A stretch of DNA of 13,834 nt. Origin: Pyrodictium sp. GTDB lineage: Archaea; Thermoproteota; Thermoprotei_A; Sulfolobales; Pyrodictiaceae. Below are positions 7,187 to 13,834 of this stretch, one piece after another. The notes under the pieces are model-generated. The model saw only the letters and a program-made list of their open reading frames with translations, did not search any database and was not told the DNA's origin. The translations under genes and the position numbers were made by a program. Each line of letters opens with the position of its first letter. The first letter of the stretch is position 1. Location: NCBI GenBank assembly GCA_015662475.1, contig DQUB01000062.1, positions 1-13,834 on the forward strand. The letters run 5' to 3'.

Positions 7187-7876
7187 CTAAAACTTTAATG
7201 AGACGAGTTTGGATATATCCATGTCCCCTCTAACCCCCACCATCTTATAGGCTAGAAGGGTGAGGACAGTTATGAATATTACTGCGTCTGTTGCAATACC
7301 TATCTCTACTGTTTCTGGAACATAGAATGCCGTTGAAGCTAGCAAGATGTGGGAACCGTTTTCAAACAATATTATGCCCATAACTTGTTTGAGAGCGTTT
7401 CTAGCTACAGTAATTATTAGCAGACCAAGCGCTACAAGGGATAGAGATGACACCAATGGTACCTCGCCTATGCGTGCTAGCACATGTGCAATTGAAACTA
7501 TGTGTCTTACAAGCACTAGCGATGCAACATATATTATGGCGACGAGGAGCACATAGGCCCCCAAAGGCATAATCGGCTCTTCTTTCTCAGCAACATATCT
7601 TGTCCTATTGATCGCCCAAAAGAGGACCCAGGGTACTAGAATAACTTTTGTCACTAGTGCCGACGCAGACCAGCCGAAAAACCAGCCATACTTTACCCCT
7701 ATCGTCAAGAACATAACAACCAGTATAATGGCTTGCAGTATATACGCTTTCACAGCTAATAGCATATTCCTAGCTAACGCTATTACCGCTGCTGTAACCA
7801 GGATTAGTGTTGAAGTTACATCGAGTATAGCTATCTGCCACGGGTCCAACAATACGGTATATGCCATCTCCACCAT
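7187..7876 (-). CDS. hyfE: NuoK-like membrane subunit HyfE
   Basis: A membrane subunit related to NuoK/MrpC, part of the ion-translocating arm between the NuoH-like and antiporter-like subunits. The C-terminal half has the family layout of three helices with the conserved acidic residues seen as FENGSH (Glu175 counted from a GTG at 7885) and ATDAVIFI (Asp200). About 230 residues against 216 in E. coli HyfE. The presence of this subunit distinguishes FHL-2 (Hyf) from FHL-1 (Hyc), which lacks it. The GTG at 7885 has no site upstream, while GGGTGGGTGA stands before ATG 7876, so that ATG is preferred; ATG 7867 with GGAG close by is a further option. The ATG lies one base after the hyfC stop, a typical coupled junction. 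Sequence conservation in this family is low, and the call rests partly on gene order. Confidence 0.85.
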   Translation of the reverse strand: MVEMAYTVLLDPWQIAILDVTSTLILVTAAVIALARNMLLAVKAYILQAIILVVMFLTIGVKYGWFFGWSASALVTKVILVPWVLFWAINRTRYVAEKEEPIMPLGAYVLLVAIIYVASLVLVRHIVSIAHVLARIGEVPLVSSLSLVALGLLIITVARNALKQVMGIILFENGSHILLASTAFYVPETVEIGIATDAVIFITVLTLLAYKMVGVRGDMDISKLVSLKF

Positions 7877-7877
7877 T

Positions 7878-8810
7878 TCACCCACCCAAAATATACATTA
7901 TACCCGCTATAATTGAAAAAGCGAGAGAATAGAGGAGGTATTTCACAACATCATGTATCTTCAGTCTAGCTGCAACAACAACCATAAGCGAGAGTATAAC
8001 TGCAGCAACAACAACCTTTAATATGTAGACTATGAATCCAACCACCACTTCGACTGCTGTATAGTTGGCAGCCATGCCAAAAGGCAGGAATAATGCAAAT
8101 AGGAGGTTTAATAGTACGAGCCTTCTACAGTTTATAGCTAGCTTGAATAGACCCAGTAGCGGACCACCATACTCTGCTAGAAGACCTTCACTTATCTCTT
8201 GCTCTGCTTCTGCAACATCAAATGGAGGTAGAGCCAAGTCTGCAAGAAGTGCTGCTATGAAGCCGAGTAGTGCTGGTATAAACCACCAGTAGCATACCGG
8301 CAACTCACCAGGTATTGATGCTGCAACCCACGAGACACTAGGCGAAGACACTGAGAGAACAGCTATAATTGCTGCCAACAACGCTGCAGGCTCTACACCT
8401 AACGTCAGCAAGTGTTCTCTCGCACTACCAACAACAGCAAATGGGTTTGCAACGTTGAAAGATGCTATAGAATACACGAACCTAACCAAACCCATTAGAT
8501 AAAATATCACCAGTACATCAGCGAGAGTGAGAGGTCTTGCAGCGAATGTCGGCACAAGTGCTGCTACAACCACTATAGTGGCAAATACTAGAACTGGTGC
8601 GAGACTATAGAGTGTATCAGAAGCTGTTGCAGGCTTTGTGAGAAGCGTTCTATTGAATAGCTTGGCTAGGTCTATGTAGGGCTGCAAAATTGGCGGTCCA
8701 TACCTACCTTGTAATCTTGCAACAACCTTTCTAATGATGCCCTCGAAGAGAGGGGCCAAAAGTACCACTAGGATAGCATTAATAATAGCAGTTATTACAT
8801 CCTCTATCAC
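7878..8810 (-). CDS. hyfC: NuoH-like membrane anchor subunit HyfC/HycD
   Basis: The membrane subunit that joins the hydrogenase module to the ion-pumping arm (NuoH/EchB/HycD family), with about eight membrane helices. Family signatures: ARLQGRYGPPILQPYIDLAKLF (31-52), the amphipathic segment facing the [NiFe] module; EHLLTLGVEPAALLA (132-146); and DLALPPFDVAEAEQEISEGLLAEYGG (191-216), rich in the conserved acidic residues of the so-called E-channel. Length 310 compares with 315 in E. coli HyfC. The GTG start at 8810 has a strong site (GGGGGTGA) 8 bases upstream that directly overlaps the hyfB stop, so translation is coupled to hyfB. The stop at 7878 abuts hyfE. Confidence 0.95.
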   Translation of the reverse strand: MIEDVITAIINAILVVLLAPLFEGIIRKVVARLQGRYGPPILQPYIDLAKLFNRTLLTKPATASDTLYSLAPVLVFATIVVVAALVPTFAARPLTLADVLVIFYLMGLVRFVYSIASFNVANPFAVVGSAREHLLTLGVEPAALLAAIIAVLSVSSPSVSWVAASIPGELPVCYWWFIPALLGFIAALLADLALPPFDVAEAEQEISEGLLAEYGGPLLGLFKLAINCRRLVLLNLLFALFLPFGMAANYTAVEVVVGFIVYILKVVVAAVILSLMVVVAARLKIHDVVKYLLYSLAFSIIAGIMYILGG

Positions 8811-8825
8811 TCCCGTTTCACCCCC

Positions 8826-11183
8826 TCAGCCCACAAGCACATAGTATAATAGTAGCATGAAAAACGCAGTATAGATGTAGAGCAGGTAAACGTGTAGACT
8901 TCCACACTGTATTCTTATAGCGACTTTTGTCAGCTTCGTGAATAGAGTCCTAATAGATCGAAGACAAGCATAGATCGCATCGTCGACTCTCGAGACAACA
9001 GCCACAAGTCTTGTGAATAGAATTCCAATAGGCCAAAGACAAGCATAGATCGCACTATCTATTCTTATAGTGACAGCCACTAATTTGCTAAGCGCACGGC
9101 CGATGAGCCCGAGGAAGGCGTAGATGATGCCATCTATCTTTGAAGCTATTGTTGCAAGTTTGCTGAATACATTGCCGAAGTACCAGAAGAAGGCGTAGAA
9201 CACGTCGTCGAACTTTTCAGGCAGCTCTTCTAGATCTACCGCTGGGAGTCCAGCTCTTCTAAGAAGTCTAGCTAGAAGTGCATAGGGTCTCTCTAGAATC
9301 TTAACCGACTTCAAAACCCAGTACTCGACTGCAAATGCTCTATCATACTCTTTCCTAACACCATACATGCTCGACATTATGTCCTCTAGAGTGCCGACGT
9401 AAAGTAGAGGTGTTGGTGACATAACCTTTTCATCGTATTCTACACCGCTAACAAAGGGCTCTGTTACAGCAGTGTATCTGGTTTTTGATAGAGCGTATGC
9501 CCAAGTGAGAATTGCTACTATGGCTATCGAAGCGGCTATCACAAATGGTATGTATGCTGAAGGTGTCCCCCATAGGTTGACTAAGATGCCCAGTACAGGC
9601 GTCTCCACTGTTGCTAAATGCTTGCCCACGAGGTTGTCTCCAACTGTTGAGAGTATATTCACCATCACACCTGGTGCAATGCCCAGTAAGACTATGAGAG
9701 CCGATGGCAGAATATAGCTAACCTTCATGGATAATGGTTCTTCCTCAGCATGTCTAGCCTCTTCAGACCTTGGAGCCCCCAAGAACACTACTCCAAACAC
9801 TTTAGTGAAACAGTATACCGCGAGCACACCTGCAGCTGATAGTGAGAGTATTGATAGGAGAGAGGCAAAGCGTGTAACTGGGTCTGGTAGGTTACTCATT
9901 CCAAGCATTAAAGAGTTGTATGCACACCATTCACTCGCAAACCCATTGAATAGGGGTACAGCTGTTATGCCCAGCGACGCTATAAGAAATGCAAACGCTG
10001 TGGTCTTTAACTTCTTGTAGAGTCCACCCATCTCATCAATGTTTCTAGTGTGGACTTGATGCAGGAGAGTACCACTACAGAGGAACAACAGCGATTTGAA
10101 GAGCGCGTGATTTATCAGGTGAAATAGGCCTGCTATAACGCCGAGTACTGCCAGTGCATGGTTTTCGGTAGCATAAGCACTTATTGCTAAGCCTATACCC
10201 AACAATATTATGCCTATGTTCTCAATTGTGTGGTATGCTAACAACCTCTTAATATCATGTTGTATTATGGCGAGTGCAACACCATAGAAAGTTGATAGTG
10301 CACCTAGTAGTAGGATTACTGTACCCCAACTCGGGGAAGCCCATGGAGCTAACACATCGAGGGCGATTCTCACGATACCGTACATTGCAAGTTTTACCAT
10401 AACACCACTCAGCAGCGCTGAGACATGGCTTGGAGCTGCAGGGTGTGCACGGGGGAGCCAGCTGTGGAATGGGACTACTCCAGCTTTTGCGGAGAAGCCT
10501 AACAAGGCTAACGTGAATATAAGAGTTGCCTGGAATGGTGTTAGATTGGCGTTTTTCCACGCAGCAAAGACGTAGTCGCCCGCGAATACATAGCCTAGCG
10601 CAAAAGCTGCTAACAGGCAGACAGCGCTAAAGGTTGCAAAGGCCATGTATACTACGCCTGCCCGTCTAACTTCTAGCCGTTCAGACTCCAGTAGCACTAG
10701 AAGGAACGATGTAACAGTCATTACCTCCCACAAAACTATGAACGATATCACATCACCAGCGAAAGCGACAAGAATCATCGATGCAATAAACGAGGGGAAG
10801 CAGAGACCCAGAACAGCAAGTTTTCCAGGATGCCCGTAATACTCGTCAACATAGCCTATTGCGAATATCGACGCATAGAGAGCCACTAACGACACTACTA
10901 ATGCCATAAACGCTGAAAGAGGGTCTATGACCATGTATAGCGGGGGTAGGAGACTTAACGGGTAGGGGGCTTGCACTACTATTACCTCCTTATGTCCCAT
11001 CACCAAGTCGTAGAGCGTCGATACCACCACAAGCACCGATGATGCAGCCGTTACCGTGTGAACTATGTAGTTCCACGATCTCGGAAATCTTGTCAACAAG
11101 ACTCCAAATATGCATGCGACGACATAGCCTAGCAGTCCTACCCATTTCAGCATTCCAATAGTCGTTTGTGCAATAATAGCCAA
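8826..11183 (-). CDS. hyfB: Antiporter-like membrane subunit HyfB/HycC (NuoL-like) with extended repeat-bearing C-terminus
   Basis: First gene of the hydrogenase operon; a polytopic, putative ion-translocating subunit. Family residues are present: Glu153 (LWEVMTVTSF), Lys233 (FSAKAG), the signature HSWLPRAHPAAPSHVSALLSG (240-260), Lys264, His355/His359 and Lys363, and Glu in FNGFASEW as in E. coli HyfB. At 785 residues it is over 100 longer than E. coli HyfB (672). The excess is near the C-terminus: residues 660-759 are four tandem 25-residue units (separate entry), followed by IQCGSLHVYLLY and a last membrane helix, which matches the usual NuoL-type ending (QTGxxxxY then a helix). The units therefore lengthen the segment just before the final helix. 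Start is TTG at 11183, with GGGTG 8 bases upstream; the next in-frame ATG is at codon 11. The 147-base gap to the regulator gene upstream carries the shared promoter element. Confidence 0.95.
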   Translation of the reverse strand: MAIIAQTTIGMLKWVGLLGYVVACIFGVLLTRFPRSWNYIVHTVTAASSVLVVVSTLYDLVMGHKEVIVVQAPYPLSLLPPLYMVIDPLSAFMALVVSLVALYASIFAIGYVDEYYGHPGKLAVLGLCFPSFIASMILVAFAGDVISFIVLWEVMTVTSFLLVLLESERLEVRRAGVVYMAFATFSAVCLLAAFALGYVFAGDYVFAAWKNANLTPFQATLIFTLALLGFSAKAGVVPFHSWLPRAHPAAPSHVSALLSGVMVKLAMYGIVRIALDVLAPWASPSWGTVILLLGALSTFYGVALAIIQHDIKRLLAYHTIENIGIILLGIGLAISAYATENHALAVLGVIAGLFHLINHALFKSLLFLCSGTLLHQVHTRNIDEMGGLYKKLKTTAFAFLIASLGITAVPLFNGFASEWCAYNSLMLGMSNLPDPVTRFASLLSILSLSAAGVLAVYCFTKVFGVVFLGAPRSEEARHAEEEPLSMKVSYILPSALIVLLGIAPGVMVNILSTVGDNLVGKHLATVETPVLGILVNLWGTPSAYIPFVIAASIAIVAILTWAYALSKTRYTAVTEPFVSGVEYDEKVMSPTPLLYVGTLEDIMSSMYGVRKEYDRAFAVEYWVLKSVKILERPYALLARLLRRAGLPAVDLEELPEKFDDVFYAFFWYFGNVFSKLATIASKIDGIIYAFLGLIGRALSKLVAVTIRIDSAIYACLWPIGILFTRLVAVVSRVDDAIYACLRSIRTLFTKLTKVAIRIQCGSLHVYLLYIYTAFFMLLLYYVLVG
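8907..9206 (-). repeat. Four tandem 75-base units coding 25-residue repeats in HyfB
   Basis: Units at 9132-9206, 9057-9131, 8982-9056 and 8907-8981 (in coding order) encode residues 660-684, 685-709, 710-734 and 735-759. Shared pattern: YA at positions 4-5, a hydrophobic stretch, G at 11 in the first three, S/T-K/R-L at 15-17, and a basic-hydrophobic-Asp end (KID, RID, RVD, then RIQ). By eye, identities are 9, 12 and 13 of 25 between successive units. At the DNA level the last two units share an exact 19-mer, aagacaagcatagatcgca, at 8961-8979 and 9036-9054, exactly 75 bases apart; the first two share gaRgaaggcgtaga in the same phase. This shows expansion by tandem duplication. The units look like amphipathic helix. 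Confidence 0.9.
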
Positions 11184-11264
11184 TACGTTACACCCTACCT
11201 ATACCTACCAATGTTGGGCATCTTAGCCTGTAGTTATCCAAGCTGGATTTGTCAATAACATATC

Positions 11265-11293
11265 CTTTTAGAGGCTCCGTGCTAAAACTGGTT
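11265..11293 (-). promoter_or_regulatory. Probable promoter and shared element of the hydrogenase operon
   Basis: On the minus strand AACCAGTTTTAGCACG (11293-11278) is followed after 5 bases by the TATA-like TCTAAAAG (11272-11265). This repeats the layout before fdhF, where AACCGGTTTAACACG is followed after 4 bases by TATAAAAT. A start of transcription would fall near 11240, giving a leader of about 60 bases with the ribosome site GGGTG. The promoter is predicted, not shown, and the TATA match is imperfect. Confidence 0.45.
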
Positions 11294-11330
11294 AATAACG
11301 AGACTCTCACTTAATGGTACAATCTGTGGT

Positions 11331-12581
11331 TTAGGCTGAGACTAGCTCTCTACACATGTCCTTTACATGCTGCTCTAGACTCTTCTCGATTCTATGCTTT
11401 AGCTTCTCGTACACTTCTAGGAGAAGTTCACCCTCTGTCGTCAACTCCGAAAGTCCTCTATGTGCACCTCCTCTAGCCGACCTGACAATGTTGATGCCAA
11501 GGGTCTTCTCAACCTCTACTATTCTTCTCTTTATCGTGGGATAAGACTTATTTACGTATTTACATGCTGCTCTCAATGTTCTCCACTTTTTTAAGGCCTT
11601 GAGAATCTCGTAGAGGTCATGGTCGAGAACAGATATGCCATTAACAACAGCTTCTATTTTCACTCTCCAAAGCACTTGTCTACATAGAAGTTCTACAATA
11701 CTGTCTATTGTTTGTCTCCTAACTCTATATACGTCAACGCGATCTTTAACCAATGATGCAAGACTACTACGTAGGTGTAGAGGGTGAGCTAGCACTAATA
11801 GCGTGTCTCTGGATAGGTCTGCATTGTCTCTTAGAGCTACTAGACCTATCCATCTACAGCCTTTAGAGTCAATATACCACTTTACAGGAAAGCCAATAAA
11901 TTGAGAATCATTCGCCTTGAAAAAGCCCTTGTGTTTCAAGATGGTCTCAAGCTCATGAGCAAAAGATAACGTATTAGAGAATGTATTGGTGCGCACAATC
12001 ACAAGTATGTAGGGAGCGCCACTCCAATCGTAGGCGTCCAATATCTCTTTCACCATTTGCATGCTTGTTGCATAGTAGACTATCGTTACTATTGTCTTAA
12101 ACTTGCTCAATGGCTTACTAGTGACTAGCCTCAGTAGAGTCTTACTCTCTCTAATACTCCTAACATAAACATACACTCTTGCAACATTTTTAAGGATCAA
12201 AGTTAAATAGTTGGAAGAAGCTATGTCGAGGAATAGTTCCCAGCTAGTGTGTAGGTATACGTTTGTTGATGGAATTCCCGCAGATGCTAGTACGCCAAGC
12301 AGTCTCCGTATTTCCTCGGGCCCAACGCTCATGGGTACTAGTAAGTTGAAGTGAATAGGCAAATTCGAGAACTGGTGTGAGCAGCCCATTAAAGCCTTTT
12401 TCACTCCATCCGCCACAAGCACTTCTATATCGACAGGATAGCCACACCTTAGAACGGGGAGCAACTGTAGTGCGTGGTCCTTTAACATACTACATCCTTT
12501 ACAGAGAGGCATAACGATGTCCACGTATTTGGGATGTTCTGTAAGTCGCGTATATCTATCATAACTGTTATCAATGCGCAT
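11331..12581 (-). CDS. Putative transcription regulator: unrecognised N-terminal domain with a ModE/LysR-like winged helix
   Basis: A 416-residue soluble protein with no membrane segment. Residues about 318-395 read as a ModE/LysR-type winged helix-turn-helix: LDHDLYEILKALKKWRTLRAAC, then NKSYPTIKRRIVEVEKTLGI as the recognition part, a wing SARGGAHRGLSELT and a closing helix EGELLLEVYEKL; the wing and helix match the ModE pattern (TGGxxGGGAxLTxxGxxLIxxY). A basic, amphipathic tail follows. The roughly 300 residues before it are not recognised. They alternate strands and helices, and carry C27 and C30 (PLCKGC), C46 and C67, which could hold a metal or cluster; this is inference. It lacks the molybdate-binding domain of ModE. 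It sits between the hydrogenase operon and the divergent formate dehydrogenase gene, so control of both is likely, perhaps in response to formate, redox state or Mo/W. The ATG start follows a TATA box (12621-12628) by about 40 bases. Confidence 0.8.
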   Translation of the reverse strand: MRIDNSYDRYTRLTEHPKYVDIVMPLCKGCSMLKDHALQLLPVLRCGYPVDIEVLVADGVKKALMGCSHQFSNLPIHFNLLVPMSVGPEEIRRLLGVLASAGIPSTNVYLHTSWELFLDIASSNYLTLILKNVARVYVYVRSIRESKTLLRLVTSKPLSKFKTIVTIVYYATSMQMVKEILDAYDWSGAPYILVIVRTNTFSNTLSFAHELETILKHKGFFKANDSQFIGFPVKWYIDSKGCRWIGLVALRDNADLSRDTLLVLAHPLHLRSSLASLVKDRVDVYRVRRQTIDSIVELLCRQVLWRVKIEAVVNGISVLDHDLYEILKALKKWRTLRAACKYVNKSYPTIKRRIVEVEKTLGINIVRSARGGAHRGLSELTTEGELLLEVYEKLKHRIEKSLEQHVKDMCRELVSA

Positions 12582-12601
12582 TAATTGCCAGTCCTATTCG
12601 A

Positions 12602-12628
12602 TAATATTATAATATTAAGAATTTATAA
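12602..12628 (-). promoter_or_regulatory. Promoter of the regulator gene with AT-rich palindrome
   Basis: On the minus strand CTTATAAAT (TATA box, plus-strand ATTTATAA at 12621-12628) lies about 40 bases before the ATG at 12581, placing the start of transcription near 12600. Between the two is the perfect 16-base palindrome TAATATTATAATATTA (12602-12617). A site there would block initiation, so self-repression is possible, though AT-rich promoter DNA yields such palindromes by chance. Confidence 0.4.
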
Positions 12629-12704
12629 GGAGTGCTATCTTTCCAAATCTCTTCCCCAAAGATGTCGCGTTTTGCAGCTTCTACTTTGTTTGCAACCGTA
12701 TCGA

Positions 12705-12730
12705 AACCGGTTTAACACGATTGTATAAAA
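12705..12730 (+). promoter_or_regulatory. Probable promoter of fdhF with shared element
   Basis: AACCGGTTTAACACG (12705-12719), the centre of a perfect 10-base palindrome AAACCGGTTT (12704-12713), is followed after 4 bases by TATAAAAT starting at 12724. Initiation would be expected 25 or so bases on, near 12752-12757, right at the start codon of fdhF, so the message would be leaderless or nearly so. No ribosome site at normal distance is seen, which agrees. A further AACCG half at 12694-12698 precedes the element. Confidence 0.55.
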
Positions 12731-12759
12731 TAGGTGATAGTCAAATCCATTTCTCATGA

Positions 12760-13834
12760 GTGAGGTTAGGGACATTGCCCCGACGATACACTCCTGTAAT
12801 ATGTCCCTATTGTGGCTGTGGCTGCGGCCTTTACCTTGTCAGCGAGGATGGCAAATATGCTGGCATAGAGTATTGGAAAGATCACCCGTTTAACCGTGGC
12901 AAGTTATGTCCAAAGTGTAACGATCTATCATTTCTCGTGAGCAAAGATAGGCTAAAGAAGCCCTTGAAGAGGACTGAGTCCGGCTGGAAGGAGATTTCGT
13001 GGAGAGAAGCTATTAGGGAGGTTAGTGAGAGGCTTAGAGAGTACTCCAAGAAGTATGGTGGCGATGTGATAGGCTTTCTAGCGAGTGCCAGGTGTTACAA
13101 CGAGGAGAACTATGCCCTACAAAAGCTTGCTAGGCTCCTGGGTAGCCCCAATATCGACCACTGTGCAAGGCTTTGTCACGCAGCCACGGTACACGCACTT
13201 ATAAGGGTTGTTGGTGCTGGTGCTATTTCAGCCACCTTTGACCAGATCTTGGAGAGCGATGTGATATTCGTAGTCGGTTGGAATGGCGCTGCTGTACATC
13301 CAGCACTCTTCGGCCAATACGTGTTAAAGGCTAAGCAAAGAGGGGCAAAGCTAATCGTTGCCGACCCAATCGCCAATGAGACTGCTATGAAGGCCGACCT
13401 GCACCTGCAACACTATCCTGGCACCGACATACCACTATTACTCTCTATCGCGCACGTGATAATAAGAGATGGTATGGTTGATAAAGAGTTCATAGAGAAG
13501 TACACGGAGGGCTTCGAAGCATTCAAAGCTTCTGCAATGAAATGGCCGCCAGAGAAGGCTGCTGAGGTTACAGGCGTTCCCGCTGACAAGATCGTGGAGG
13601 CAGCCTACATGCTCGGCAAAGCTGAGAAAGGCTCTGTGCTATGGGGTATGGGTTTAACCCAGCACATTTGCGGTGTAGACAATGTTATGGCTCTAGCTTT
13701 GATCGCTGCTCTTAGAGGGTGGTGGGGCAAGGCAGGTTGTGCTATTGGTGGTGTTAGAGGCCAAAACAACGTGCAAGGAGCCTGTGACATGGGCTGCTTA
13801 GCAGAGGTCTACCCAGGCTATGTGCCAGCTGGAG
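12760..13834 (+). CDS. fdhF: Molybdopterin formate dehydrogenase, cysteine type, N-terminal part (right-edge partial)
   Basis: Catalytic subunit of the formate dehydrogenase that oxidises formate to CO2, with a bis-pterin Mo or W cofactor; 358 codons are in the window and the gene continues to the right. The N-terminal [4Fe-4S] ligands are C15, C18, C22 and C50 (CPYCGCGC, then LCPK), spaced as in E. coli FdhF (C8, C11, C15, C42); C20 is extra. The active-site pair is C139-H140 in CARLCHAAT, where E. coli FdhF has selenocysteine 140 and His141, so this is a Cys enzyme. GQNNVQGACDMG near the edge is the usual cofactor-binding segment. No twin-arginine signal, so cytoplasmic. The frame is bounded by TGA at 12757, making GTG 12760 the only upstream start in frame; an ATG four bases earlier is in another frame (see findings). 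It is divergent from the regulator gene. Confidence 0.93.
   Translation, partial: MRLGTLPRRYTPVICPYCGCGCGLYLVSEDGKYAGIEYWKDHPFNRGKLCPKCNDLSFLVSKDRLKKPLKRTESGWKEISWREAIREVSERLREYSKKYGGDVIGFLASARCYNEENYALQKLARLLGSPNIDHCARLCHAATVHALIRVVGAGAISATFDQILESDVIFVVGWNGAAVHPALFGQYVLKAKQRGAKLIVADPIANETAMKADLHLQHYPGTDIPLLLSIAHVIIRDGMVDKEFIEKYTEGFEAFKASAMKWPPEKAAEVTGVPADKIVEAAYMLGKAEKGSVLWGMGLTQHICGVDNVMALALIAALRGWWGKAGCAIGGVRGQNNVQGACDMGCLAEVYPGYVPAG

Noticed and set aside
8907..9206. 75-base repeats considered as a CRISPR array or DNA-level regulatory repeat
   Set aside because: The units are contiguous without spacers, keep the reading frame of hyfB and diverge at the DNA level as coding repeats do.
10255..10560. 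101-codon minus-strand frame
   Set aside because: Out-of-frame shadow of hyfB in a region containing its key pump residues.
12756..12893. Short plus-strand frame from ATG 12756 (MSEVRDIAP...)
   Set aside because: Overlaps the start of fdhF in another frame and ends soon; only its first nine codons look natural, so it is discussed as a start or frameshift question rather than a gene.

Overview
The window is from an archaeon, most likely a hyperthermophilic member of the Thermoproteota (Desulfurococcales-like). The signs are GGTG-type ribosome binding sites, GTG and TTG starts, archaeal TATA boxes close to the starts, heavy use of AGA/AGG, ATA and CTA codons, and closely packed or overlapping genes. 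The lineage is inferred from style only; no rRNA is present to settle it.

Almost everything belongs to one energy system: a formate hydrogenlyase of the FHL-2/Hyf type, which would convert formate to CO2 and H2 at the membrane and probably move ions. From the left: the end of a HycI-type hydrogenase maturation protease (+ strand, cut by the left edge); a 334-base stretch with only a doubtful small ORF; then, on the minus strand, an enlarged FNT-family formate channel (684-1862); a 100-residue protein that may be the HycH/HyfJ maturation factor; and the [NiFe] hydrogenase operon read right to left from 11183 to about 2135. In transcription order that operon is HyfB (785 aa, antiporter-like), HyfC (NuoH-like), HyfE (NuoK-like), HyfF (antiporter-like), HyfG (NuoC-NuoD fusion, catalytic large subunit), HyfH (ferredoxin), HyfI (small subunit) and the 100-residue protein. 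This matches the E. coli hyf order B-C-E-F-G-H-I-J-focB, without hyfA, hyfD and hyfR.

Upstream of the operon, also on the minus strand, is a 416-residue protein with a ModE/LysR-like DNA-binding domain at its C-terminus and an unrecognised N-terminal domain with a CxxC motif. Divergent from it, on the plus strand, is a cysteine-type molybdopterin formate dehydrogenase that runs off the right edge.

The parts fit together: the channel imports formate, FdhF oxidises it, electrons pass through ferredoxin-type subunits (the expected HyfA/HycB link is not in the window) to the [NiFe] site, and the HyfB/C/E/F arm couples this to ion movement. HycI would trim the 37-residue tail of HyfG.

The most unusual points are a four-fold 25-residue tandem repeat in the C-terminal part of HyfB, a promoter element shared by the channel, the operon and the formate dehydrogenase (AACCRGTT followed by a partly shared tail), the unfamiliar regulator, and the extra segments in the formate channel.
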